From Amycolatopsis alkalitolerans (GTDB lineage Bacteria > Actinomycetota > Actinomycetes > Mycobacteriales > Pseudonocardiaceae), in the NCBI RefSeq assembly GCF_006152065.1, contig NZ_VDFW01000039.1:1-58314 (forward strand): a DNA stretch of 58,314 nucleotides. The letters run 5' to 3'. Below are positions 50,748 to 58,314 of the stretch, one piece after another. The notes under the pieces were generated by a model. The model worked only from the letters and a program-made list of their open reading frames with translations. It made no database searches and was not told where the DNA came from. Position numbers and translations under genes: made by a program. The stretch's first letter is position 1, and the number at the start of each line of letters is the position of its first letter.

Positions 50748-51328
50748 GCTCTTGATCGCAGCCTCTGACCAGGCGGTTTCCATCCGTTCGAGGCCATTGC
50801 GGACGGTTATGGTTTAGCTGGTGCCGCTGGATTCGAGCGGTCGTTCCTGTCCCGGCGTCGGTCTTGGTTCAGGGCGGTGCTACCCGGTCCGCAGGCGCGA
50901 CTAAACAGAAGGTCGAGTCTTCACATTGCTGCCCCGGCGCCGTGGCTTGCTCCGGTTGGGCTGCAGCACACGATGAAGGACGTCGCCCTCGACCTAGCGA
51001 GCGCCGTCCGCCTGCGACCGCACGAAGAGCCCCACGCCGCAATGGCCGATCTTCGACCGGTCCTCGGTTATCACCAGTCGCGGCTTCGACGCCTATCCAG
51101 AGTGGATCGAAGCCGAGCTCGCCTACGATTTCGTCGGCGAGCGGGGCCGGTGACCAGGACGCCGTGCTGTCTGCCCTGTCCGAGGACGTGCACGACCCGT
51201 GAGATGTGGTCGCTTCCTAGTACTCCAGCCGGACTTCGTGATCTTGGTGAAGCTGGGGAAGACAGGTGCCGCGGGCCGCAGCATGAACCCTGCCCGGTGG
51301 CACGCGATGTTCGACCGCGAAAGTCAAG
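50748..51328. other. Chromosomal stretch without a recognisable gene
   Basis: 581 bases. A + frame ending at 51153 reads DRSSVITSRGFDAYPEWIEA and a few more residues, which looks like a gene tail, but has no plausible start and no family match I recognise. The remainder looks degraded. It directly follows the integration site. Confidence 0.4.
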
Positions 51329-53203
51329 TCAGTCCAGCGGCTGCGTGATCTTGGCGATGATGCCGTTTTCGATCCATCCTCCTGATATGGGCATCGCGAG
51401 ATTCGCCGGCAGCCATGAGATCAGCGAACCGGCGTACAGGCTGGTAGGTCCCGTGTCTGATGCTCCCTTCGCGACGAGCCATCCCCGGTAACCGGCTGCG
51501 CTGGCGCTCTCGTCGTTGCCAGCGATGCGACGTAGCGTCGTGGCGTACTGCAGGGGCTGTGGGCTGCGGGGATCGAAACGGAGCGCCACGACAGCTCCAG
51601 ACCCGTAGGCCAGCATGCGCGAGTTGGCGAGCCACGGCGCGAGGTAGGCCCCAAGGCTGGGGACCTGGCTGTGGAGAACGCCAAGCAATGTGGTGTTCGC
51701 TTCGGTCCACCCGGAGACGACGAGCAGAGCGCTATCGGCCTGGGGTCTCGGTGCGATCGCCAGGTGGTGCGCAGCCGCCGCGTCGCGCACCACCTCGGTC
51801 GCAGCCAGTGATCGCGGTGAGGAGTCACCGACGAGGGTGATCGTGTGGCCACCCCGGTCAGCGATGAAGGCGACGACGGCCGCCAATGAGCGGGCGTCCT
51901 GGTTGGCGAGCCGGTCGCCAGGGCAAGAGGCCAGGGGCGTGTCCGCTCCCGCGGCGAGAGCCCCGAGAGCCGCGCTGGCGCATTCGGGCCCGTCAGGGCC
52001 GGCGATGTCAGGGGTGGCCGGGGGGCCGTGCCCGGTGTCGACGTGCAGCGATGTCGGCGTCTCGCCGTGCTGTATCCAGATCTTGCTCGACCCGGGGGGT
52101 AGCTCGACCAAGGCCCACCCACCGGTGGTGCCCGGCCGCGCGGCGACCGGCGTGAGATGGCCGCGGTCCGTGCCGACCGCTACATCGGTGGAGTCGACGT
52201 GGACGAGGTTCCACCCGGGGCGCTGCGGCACAACGAGGACGGGGAGTTGCTGGCTCGCGCTCACCGGTACCGAGCGCAGCAGGGGCACGCCAGGCACCGG
52301 TGCCGCGGGCGGGGGCGAGATAGCGATCAACGTGCTACCTGCGGCGAGCGCCCCTGCCAGCGCAACGGCGGATACCTTGCTGGCACTCCGCGCCCACCGT
52401 CGGCGGTGGGCCAGCACTCCGATCACCGCGGCGATGCCCAGCAGCGCCGTCTTGAGCAGCAGGACCTTCCCGAACGTGCTGCCAAACGCCGTAGCGTCCG
52501 GTCGAAGCCCGTCCATCCACGCTTGCGCGATACCGGTAAGCACAATCAGGATGCCGCCGGTGACGGCTGCTGGGGCGAGCCGTCGTAGCGTCGGGTAGCG
52601 CGTGCCGCGGCGCGCGGTGGCCACCGTGGCGGTGGCACCCAGCCACACCGCGGCGGCCACGGTGTGTACGGTGCCTGCCGCGATGTCCCACCCGGTGTGC
52701 CCGGCAACGACCACGGCGTCGAAGGCGGTGAGCAGAGTCAGCACCAGGCCGCTGGCCACGGCGAGCGCCGGGCGGCCGAGCGTGAATGTCACGCCGATCA
52801 TGAAGAGCGCTTGCGGCACGGCGAGCCACAGCACGGCGTGACCGGTGACCGCGAAAAGCACCAAGGTCGTGCCGCCGACGAACGCGGCGGTCCGGGTGAG
52901 TACGCGGATCGCTCGCGTCGCCGCCGGGACGGAGCCGGAGCGGGCCACCAACGGCCGAAGCAGCGCGACGCCGCCGATCACCGCGGCGGTGGCCAGGACC
53001 ACGTCGCGCACCACGACCGCGACCCAGTCCGGTGCTGCTGCTGCTGACATGTCGTCCCCGTGCGCCCACGCCGGGGCCGCACCGAGCGTCAGGACACCTA
53101 CGGCGAGCACGGTGCCGAAAAAGGCGCGTTGAACGGCGGCACGGGTGGAGGGCCACCCCGTCGGGATGGCCCTCCACCCGCCGCTCTGCGGCGGAATCCT
53201 CAT
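51329..53203 (-). CDS. CopD-family copper resistance/import-like membrane protein
   Basis: 624 residues. A signal-like N-terminus is followed by about eight to nine membrane helices to residue 310. GHTGWDIAAGTVHTVAAAVWLG, split as GHTGWDIAAG and HTVAAAVWLG, carries the conserved His of the CopD domain, and PAWAHGDDM follows the signal. A large extracytoplasmic C-terminal region with no clear motif completes it. Likely involved in copper handling at the membrane. ATG at 53203; a 14-bp hairpin lies inside codons 8-21, so a later start cannot be excluded. Confidence 0.75.
   Translation of the reverse strand: MRIPPQSGGWRAIPTGWPSTRAAVQRAFFGTVLAVGVLTLGAAPAWAHGDDMSAAAAPDWVAVVVRDVVLATAAVIGGVALLRPLVARSGSVPAATRAIRVLTRTAAFVGGTTLVLFAVTGHAVLWLAVPQALFMIGVTFTLGRPALAVASGLVLTLLTAFDAVVVAGHTGWDIAAGTVHTVAAAVWLGATATVATARRGTRYPTLRRLAPAAVTGGILIVLTGIAQAWMDGLRPDATAFGSTFGKVLLLKTALLGIAAVIGVLAHRRRWARSASKVSAVALAGALAAGSTLIAISPPPAAPVPGVPLLRSVPVSASQQLPVLVVPQRPGWNLVHVDSTDVAVGTDRGHLTPVAARPGTTGGWALVELPPGSSKIWIQHGETPTSLHVDTGHGPPATPDIAGPDGPECASAALGALAAGADTPLASCPGDRLANQDARSLAAVVAFIADRGGHTITLVGDSSPRSLAATEVVRDAAAAHHLAIAPRPQADSALLVVSGWTEANTTLLGVLHSQVPSLGAYLAPWLANSRMLAYGSGAVVALRFDPRSPQPLQYATTLRRIAGNDESASAAGYRGWLVAKGASDTGPTSLYAGSLISWLPANLAMPISGGWIENGIIAKITQPLD
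53142..53180 (-). promoter_or_regulatory. 14-bp perfect hairpin at the start of copD-like gene
   Basis: CGGGTGGAGGGCCA (53142-53155) pairs perfectly with TGGCCCTCCACCCG (53167-53180), 11-base loop. It lies between the stop of the upstream beta-propeller gene (53212) and codon 21 of the CopD-like gene. It could attenuate transcription or control translation; a T-rich run follows only about 20 bases later on the minus strand. Confidence 0.45.
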
Positions 53204-53211
53204 CCTTTTCC

Positions 53212-55047
53212 TCAGCCGTTGTTAATTACGTAGAGGGCCAGGTGTGGTTTGGCGGGCCCGTAGGCACCATGCGGCCAGTTCGTCCTGTTGAAACTGACGC
53301 ACGGTTGTCCTGTGTTCTCGTCGCGGAATGTGGTGTCAAGTGACAGTTTCCCGTCATTGACATTGGTTTGGCAGACCATATGGTCTCCGTCCATGCCGTA
53401 GCGGGCCACGAAGTAGTTCGTGAACGCCATGTGGGGATAGTTCGTGGTTTCCTGGTAGCGGCCATCCGGCCCCTTCACCCAGTTGTCGAACGAGCCGAAG
53501 TGCGGACCGCCGGTGGTCGGATCGTTGACGGGGAGAACGCTTGCGACCGTCGGGCAGTCGGCCTGGCTCCCGCCGTTGTAGGACTCCGGCACCGTGGTGA
53601 TGTTGCACTGTGGGTTGGCACCGCTGGCGATCAGCTTGCTGATGTCCAGGGAATAGACCATCTTGGTCATCCCAGGATCGGTGCCGCTGGCGTTACGTCC
53701 GATAACGGCGTGGTACAGGGTGTGGTCGTCGGGGCTGACGGCGACCCAGCTACCGCCGTCGCAGCCCACGTTCGGATCCGCCTTCGGGTTGATCTTCCTG
53801 GCGGCCGTGGCGTCGTCGAACACCTCCCGCCACGCCGGGTTCGCAGCCGTGATATCCGGGGTGTAGAAGAGGGCACCACCGCAGAAGGTTTCCGCGAATG
53901 CCCCCTTGTTCTGCGGCAGGTTCGTCAGCGCGGGCTCCATACCAGCCCTGTTCTCCTGGGCGAGCGGGTCCGTGCCCGGGGTCTTGCCCCGCGGGCCGTT
54001 CGGGAGAACGGTCGATGCGATCATCTTCGGGTCGTTCTCGTTGGAGGTATCCCAGAATCGCACCGTAGGACGGTAGAGGTTCGGGTCCGGCGCCTTGACC
54101 GGATCCAGGATGATGTCACGCGGCTCCGCGAAGTCGGAGGTGACCATCCGGTGAAGGTCCTGGCGCACCTGGATACCGTGCACGTTGGCGCAGGTCGCGT
54201 TCGGCAGTGCGGGGATGTTGGCGCATCGGCTCGGGTCCTCCGCGGTTGGCGGGGTCGCCGGCGACTCGGACAGCACCTTGCCGTTCGGGGCGAAGTGCAC
54301 GACCTCGCCAGGGGTGCCCCCGAACCCGTTACCCACACGCACCTGGCCGTCGGTGTAACGGCACGGCCCTGGTAGCACGGGACCGCCCATGTAGGTGCCA
54401 TAAGCAGTGCCGTCCGGAAGCACGGCGAAGGCGTCGGGCACCGAACCGCACGGCGTGTCGGCGGGGATCGACACACCGGACATGGTCAGCGCGGGGAGCT
54501 TGGACACGTCGAACATATAAGTCGCGGCGGAGTAGAGGCCACCGGCGTAGATCGTGTTGCCCGCGTGCCAGATGTACTGCATATGGTGCGGTTCGTTCTC
54601 CACCAGCGGCGCGATCGTCGCGGTGTTGACTATCTTCCCATAGGTCGGGGAGGACGGTTCCGCGTCGACCACGGCCAGGAAGTCCGGTCCGGGGGTCATG
54701 CTGCCGTCGGTCTTGACGACGTGCAGAGGGTTCGTGATGTCGGTCAGCGACGTGTTGTCGGCGGCATTCATATCGCCCGCCCAGACAACCATCCATTTAT
54801 GCGGTTTCCCCGACGTGTCGAGCGATCCCGAAGAGGAACGCATGCCGAGGCTCGACAGGTCCGTGTTCACCAGGTGGTTGGTGACACTGAAGACGGAGCC
54901 GTCGCTCGCTTTCACCGAAGATATGCTCTCAGAAATCGTGTCCGCGCCGAATGACTGCCAATTTCCGACGAGTGCTGCGGCACCCGCGAGTGCCAGTGCC
55001 CCGACAATGGCGGCCCACCGGCGCCGAAGCCCCAAGATTCTGGGCAT
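53212..55047 (-). CDS. Secreted beta-propeller, selenium-binding/methanethiol-oxidase-like
   Basis: 611 residues with a signal peptide or anchor (IVGALALAGAAALVG). DFLAVVDAEPSSPTYGKIV, NEPHHMQYIWHAGNTIYAGG and YMFDVSKLPALT match the blocks of the SBP56/SELENBP family (methanethiol oxidase in bacteria is periplasmic and copper-dependent). His pairs HH and PHMAF are candidate metal ligands. Identity is distant, so another secreted propeller is possible. Located 8 bases upstream of the copD-like gene, supporting a copper-linked function. Confidence 0.6.
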   Translation of the reverse strand: MPRILGLRRRWAAIVGALALAGAAALVGNWQSFGADTISESISSVKASDGSVFSVTNHLVNTDLSSLGMRSSSGSLDTSGKPHKWMVVWAGDMNAADNTSLTDITNPLHVVKTDGSMTPGPDFLAVVDAEPSSPTYGKIVNTATIAPLVENEPHHMQYIWHAGNTIYAGGLYSAATYMFDVSKLPALTMSGVSIPADTPCGSVPDAFAVLPDGTAYGTYMGGPVLPGPCRYTDGQVRVGNGFGGTPGEVVHFAPNGKVLSESPATPPTAEDPSRCANIPALPNATCANVHGIQVRQDLHRMVTSDFAEPRDIILDPVKAPDPNLYRPTVRFWDTSNENDPKMIASTVLPNGPRGKTPGTDPLAQENRAGMEPALTNLPQNKGAFAETFCGGALFYTPDITAANPAWREVFDDATAARKINPKADPNVGCDGGSWVAVSPDDHTLYHAVIGRNASGTDPGMTKMVYSLDISKLIASGANPQCNITTVPESYNGGSQADCPTVASVLPVNDPTTGGPHFGSFDNWVKGPDGRYQETTNYPHMAFTNYFVARYGMDGDHMVCQTNVNDGKLSLDTTFRDENTGQPCVSFNRTNWPHGAYGPAKPHLALYVINNG

Positions 55048-55159
55048 ACGTCCTCCTCACCTTCTGCGTACCCGTACCGATCCGTCAGGTTCTTACAGAA
55101 AACCGTTGAGCGAGTGGGCGCCCGGCTCGCCCAACGGCATTGCGTCGTGACCGTTCGCC

Positions 55160-55768
55160 TCAGAGCGCGTTCCAGGCGAAATGGTGGAACCATTTGATGT
55201 AGTCGGTTGCGAACTGACCGCCACCGGTGAGGCTCTGATCGAACGCGAGCGTCCCATCCTTGTCGGTGTAGGGAACGAGCTTCTCCGACGTGGAATTCGA
55301 CTTTGCCATGTTGCAGAACATGTACAGCCGCATGACCGGACTGCCGGTGGAACCGGCGTCGAGTTCGGTCATGACCATGTCCCAGTCCGACGAACGATCG
55401 GTCGGCACGAAGAACATTCCGGCGTGCTCGATGCTGTCGTGCGTCCGGTGGTCGATATTCATCCAGTACGAGGTGTGCCAGAACATCCCGTCGCCGGGAA
55501 GTTCGGGAACCCGCACGTCGGGAGGCCGTGGCCCGTTCTGATCCAGTGCCTGCCCCGCCTGGGGACTCAGTTGCGAGTACCCTGGCGCCTGCACGTAGAT
55601 ACCGCCCGTGTTGGGCAGCGGGCTGCCAGCGCTGGGCGTCGGCAGCCCTGCCGAGGGAACCCCAGGCAAACCGTCCGCGTACGCGCTTGCCACGCCCGCC
55701 GCGGAGATCCCGGCGAAGATCACGCCGGTGGCAGCGGCTGCTGATAAGAGTCGTGTTCGGATCGACAT
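55160..55768 (-). CDS. Secreted protein of unknown function
   Basis: 202 residues. Sec signal with AGISAAGVASAYADG as cleavage region, a Pro/Gly-rich linker, then a globular part with Trp, His and Met residues (DGMFWHTSYWMNIDHRTHDS, IEHAGMFFVP, FHHFAWNAL). His-rich patches would suit copper binding, matching the neighbours. ATG at 55768 with GAGGTAC upstream. Probably cotranscribed with the beta-propeller gene (112-base gap). Confidence 0.65.
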   Translation of the reverse strand: MSIRTRLLSAAAATGVIFAGISAAGVASAYADGLPGVPSAGLPTPSAGSPLPNTGGIYVQAPGYSQLSPQAGQALDQNGPRPPDVRVPELPGDGMFWHTSYWMNIDHRTHDSIEHAGMFFVPTDRSSDWDMVMTELDAGSTGSPVMRLYMFCNMAKSNSTSEKLVPYTDKDGTLAFDQSLTGGGQFATDYIKWFHHFAWNAL

Positions 55769-56152
55769 GGATGTACCTCTTCACTCTTGGCCGGGTCGAC
55801 GCCGGCGGCGGGCGCTACCTCCTGGGAACACCACGCCTCGCCGACGTGCTCTTGCGCTTCTCGTTGGATAGACACAATCGGCGCTGCTGCTGGACATCCA
55901 GATAGACCCGCCCGGCGGCGGATGTGGACACCAGTCGCGCTTTCTTGGTGCGCCCCCGGGGCCGTCCGGAACTGTCAGAGGCCGCCAGGCGCTGCTCACG
56001 GGCTTTCGGTACGCGCGGCGATCCGGTCGAGGATTCGCCGTCACACGGCGACTATGATCACGACCTGACGCAAGACCTCACCGTGCAACTGCCGTACTCA
56101 CCGGGTGGCACTTTGCTCTCGGATCCGGTGCCCGAAAAATTCGGCGCCGCGG
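55769..56152. other. Intergenic region, 384 bases, no gene seen
   Basis: Between the secreted-protein gene and the ECF sigma gene (both on the minus strand). It should contain the promoter of the copper-linked genes. I found no clear ECF -35/-10 pair by eye. Confidence 0.5.
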
Positions 56153-56968
56153 TTATCGTCGTCGGTAGCGGCGGGCGGTCCGGCGGACGAACTCGAAGGC
56201 GAGCACGACGGCGAGACTGTCCCGCAGACGGGAGAGGCGGGCGTCGTGTCTCGCCCAAAGTGCCTGCCTGAGGCCCATCAGCGCTTGAACCAGCGGCGGG
56301 CAGTACTCGCACCTGTTCAAATGCTCTTCGACCTCGGCCTTCTGCCCTTCGCCAAGGTCGCCATCGAGATAGCCCAAGCACAGTTCGCGTGCCCGCGTGC
56401 AGGACTCGGGAGCGAGGCTCGCCGGCTGCCCGGTGGCCTCACGCAGGGCGTCGGCAAGCCGCAGCCGGGCCCGCTGGATGCGTTTGTGCGCGGCCTCGGT
56501 GGAGATCGCGAAGATCGCGGCGATGTCCTGGATACTCCAGCCTTCCGCGTCGCGCAGCACGATTGCCGACCGGTCGGTAGGCGCCAGCGTGTGCAGGGCG
56601 TTACGCAACTGCTGCTCGTCTTCGGCGGCGCTGATGATGGTCTGGGGGTCGGTCACTGTCACGCTGAGCCATGCCCGATCAGGCGGTAGCGCCATGGTGT
56701 CCGCTGTCGCTACTTCTCGACCGTGAACCCGCAGCAGGTTCCGGAGCCGGTTCATCAGGATGCTCTGCAACCAGGTTCGGGGATGGGCCTCACCACGGAA
56801 GCCACGCCGAGCCTGCCAGGCTTGCGTGAGGGCGTCCTGCACGAGGTCCTCGGGTTCGATGCCGACTGGCGCTAATCGGCGTGCGAGCGTCAGCAGGCGC
56901 TGCCGCTCGCTCCATATGACTCGTACGAAGTCGCGGTCGGTCATCGTCGCTGTCGCGTTCTGGCCCAT
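56153..56968 (-). CDS. ECF sigma factor with C-terminal zinc-finger (zf-HC2-like) tail
   Basis: 271 residues. Region 2 EPEDLVQDALTQAWQARRGF and HPRTWLQSILMNRLRNLLR; region 4 LAPTDRSAIVLRDAEGWSIQ, DIAAIFAISTEAAHKRIQRA. After it a tail with HLNRCEYCPPLVQALMGLRQ, a H-x3-C-x2-C zinc anti-sigma motif normally in a separate membrane protein, and a short hydrophobic end. Self-inhibition by the tail is a reasonable inference. ATG at 56968 has GGGAGGT upstream. Upstream gene of the secreted/copper cluster on the same strand. Confidence 0.85.
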   Translation of the reverse strand: MGQNATATMTDRDFVRVIWSERQRLLTLARRLAPVGIEPEDLVQDALTQAWQARRGFRGEAHPRTWLQSILMNRLRNLLRVHGREVATADTMALPPDRAWLSVTVTDPQTIISAAEDEQQLRNALHTLAPTDRSAIVLRDAEGWSIQDIAAIFAISTEAAHKRIQRARLRLADALREATGQPASLAPESCTRARELCLGYLDGDLGEGQKAEVEEHLNRCEYCPPLVQALMGLRQALWARHDARLSRLRDSLAVVLAFEFVRRTARRYRRR

Positions 56969-57634
56969 GGCGTTACCTCCCACGCGGTCTGTCCGGGGTG
57001 GGGTGCCGCATCGTGCGCGGGTGTCGGGCCGCTGCGGCGTCTCGGCAGTTCAGTCGTGTGGGCGGAAGGGGTCAGCCCCCGGCCATTTCGGATTCCGTTC
57101 GCGGACGTGTCCGGGCATAAGGTCTTGTCGCACTCGGACGAAGTCTTCCTTGGCGACCAGCGAGCGTTGGTCAACAGCGCAGAGTGCGAATCGACATTGA
57201 TCTCTCTCTTCAGCTCGATGGGCCACCGTGAGGAACATCACTATAGACACGTCTGGCCGCCCACGTGGACACCGTTGCGCGAATCAGCCGGGTAGCAGCG
57301 CGAGCAAGCCTTCGTCCACTCCGGAGGTGCGCGTTCGCCGCACACAGCGAGACGCTGCTCGCCGCTTCGATCCCCGCAGAGCGCGACGGTGTCCACATCC
57401 GCTGCCGAGTGGGTCTAAAGAAGCATGTGACCGCGCTCATGACGGTGGGAGGGACAAGGATGTCCGTTCGGGCTCCCCGTGCCGCGCCACGGGGAGCGGT
57501 AGCCGGCGTATGTACCACCACCGGATATGGCGGCCATCATCAGAATCTCCGCAACATGACCAGCCCTCAGCCGCCACTGGACTCACGGCCGCGGCCGGTA
57601 GAGCGCCGAGCCAGGCACGAAAGGGAGGCTTGAG
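56969..57634. other. 666 bases without a recognisable gene
   Basis: No frame in this divergent region has convincing codon bias, RBS and length. Several repetitive GC-rich patches are seen. It holds the promoters of the ECF gene and the transglycosylase gene. Confidence 0.5.
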
Positions 57635-58303
57635 ATGAACGGCGGCCGTGGCGCGGCAGCCCGAGGGCGGGCCACGGCAAAGCACTGCGGATGGCGCGCT
57701 GCCGCGATGGCGATGTCGGCCGTCGCCTTGCTGTCAACGCAGAGTGCGACATGGCCCTACGCGCGCCACTCGGAGGCGAGCCAACGGGAGATCAAGGTGG
57801 CCGCCCCCGACCCTCGTGCAACGTACCCACAGCCGACGCAAGCCGGCCGCCCATCCGACGCGGTCGCGCCCCAACCGGCGGGGTACCAGGACGGTATACC
57901 GAGCGTTGTTCTGGGGGCCTACCGGCGGACCGAGAAATGGGAGGCGACCCGGCAACCCCGCTGCCACCTGCAGTGGTGGATGCTCGCCGCGATCGGCCAG
58001 GTGGAAAGCCAGCACGCGGACAACGGAAATCTCGACCCATCGGGCACCACATTGACGCCGATTCTGGGACCGCGCCTGGATGGGACGAACGGATTCGCGG
58101 CAATCCGCGACACCGACGGCGGCGCGTTGGATGGTGACAAGACCTGGGACAGGGCCGTGGGACCGATGCAATTCATCCCATCGGCCTGGCGACGATATGG
58201 CGTGACCATCGACGGTGCCGGTCCACCCAATCCGAACAATGAGGTGATCTCACCAACGATTGGTGTCTGGGTTCGGACGACACGGGCAAAGCAATCCATA
58301 TAG
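57635..58303 (+). pseudogene. Lytic murein transglycosylase, C-terminally disrupted
   Basis: 222 residues. Membrane anchor (MAMSAVALLSTQSATW region), linker, then a lytic transglycosylase SLT-like domain: WWMLAAIGQVESQHADNG with catalytic Glu, and DRAVGPMQFIPSAWRRYGVT. After PNPNN, where homologues continue V-x-D-A-x-x-A-A-x-Y-L, the frame reads EVISPTIG and ends 17 codons later. In another frame GDLTND can be read, suggesting a deletion or frameshift. Degrades peptidoglycan when intact. ATG at 57635 with AAGGGAGG upstream is convincing. Confidence 0.6.
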
Positions 58304-58314
58304 GACAGTGCCCC

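Noticed and set aside
50877..51491. 204-residue plus-strand frame right of attR
   Set aside because: It runs into the 3' end of the CopD-like gene on the other strand, and residues are not protein-like. Only a short piece in a different frame (ending 51153) looks like a gene remnant.
56969..57634. Several 70-150 residue frames upstream of the transglycosylase
   Set aside because: No RBS, no consistent codon bias and Arg/Pro/His-rich products; treated as non-coding.

Overview
The window is GC-rich DNA from a filamentous actinomycete. An SsgA-family sporulation regulator, a SigF/RsbW-type sigma/anti-sigma pair, a six-helix HAMP cyclase of mycobacterial type, frequent GTG starts and dense 4-bp gene overlaps all fit Actinomycetales. 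The gene content suggests Pseudonocardiaceae (for example Amycolatopsis). The family assignment is inference.

Layout. (1) 1-26243 is chromosomal. It starts with the truncated 5' part of an IniB-like gene, divergent from an Hsp70-like plus IniR-type LuxR operon. Then come an L,D-transpeptidase lipoprotein, a ketopantoate reductase fused to a double-rhodanese sulfurtransferase, an NCS1 permease divergent from a BisC-type molybdoenzyme, and small enzymes (VOC, F420/DDN type, ABM). Next are SsgA, an Lrp regulator, an AlkZ-like HTH_42 protein, a FabH, an adenylate cyclase, an ATP-dependent DNA ligase followed by a 24-codon relic of ku, sigF-rsbW, a TauE exporter, a HisC/Pat aminotransferase, a dienelactone hydrolase, an acetoacetyl-CoA synthetase and a DUF2156 (LysX/MprF-like) membrane protein. 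(2) 26244-26448 holds tRNA-Ser(GCT) and tRNA-Arg(ACG). (3) 26406-50747 is an integrated element of about 24.3 kb, bounded by a perfect 42-bp direct repeat of the 3' end of tRNA-Arg. (4) 50748-58314 is the right flank: about 580 bp without a recognisable gene, then a CopD-like gene, a secreted selenium-binding-protein-like beta-propeller, a small secreted protein, an ECF sigma factor with a zinc-finger tail, and a broken lytic transglycosylase.

The element carries, in order: a tyrosine integrase next to attL; a CutA-like protein; an HTH/TPR regulator; a GntR regulator facing an array of TACAGCAG repeats; and two excisionase-like HTH proteins. These start a tightly overlapping operon encoding a TraD/TraG-like coupling ATPase, an SsgA-like protein, a DUF4913 protein, a protein with a relic of the relaxase helicase motif, and a DUF2637 membrane protein. 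A repeat-rich oriT candidate and a 1482-residue MobF (TraA/TrwC) relaxase-helicase follow. The right third is cargo: small Cys-rich proteins, a C5 methyltransferase with internal repeats, an ASCH protein, a 36-residue two-CxxC microprotein, a DUF5131 three-Cys protein overlapping its partner TcmP, a DUF5710-HNH protein, and a VapBC45-like toxin-antitoxin pair beside attR. I see no VirB4-like ATPase or other mating-pore gene. The element looks mobilisable, or uses a reduced transfer apparatus.

The strongest non-gene signals are the multi-stem structure at 42007-42155, the matching arm-type repeats near both ends (26534-26561 and 50584-50611), and their 9-bp core GTTGATCTT recurring twice just upstream of the relaxase gene.
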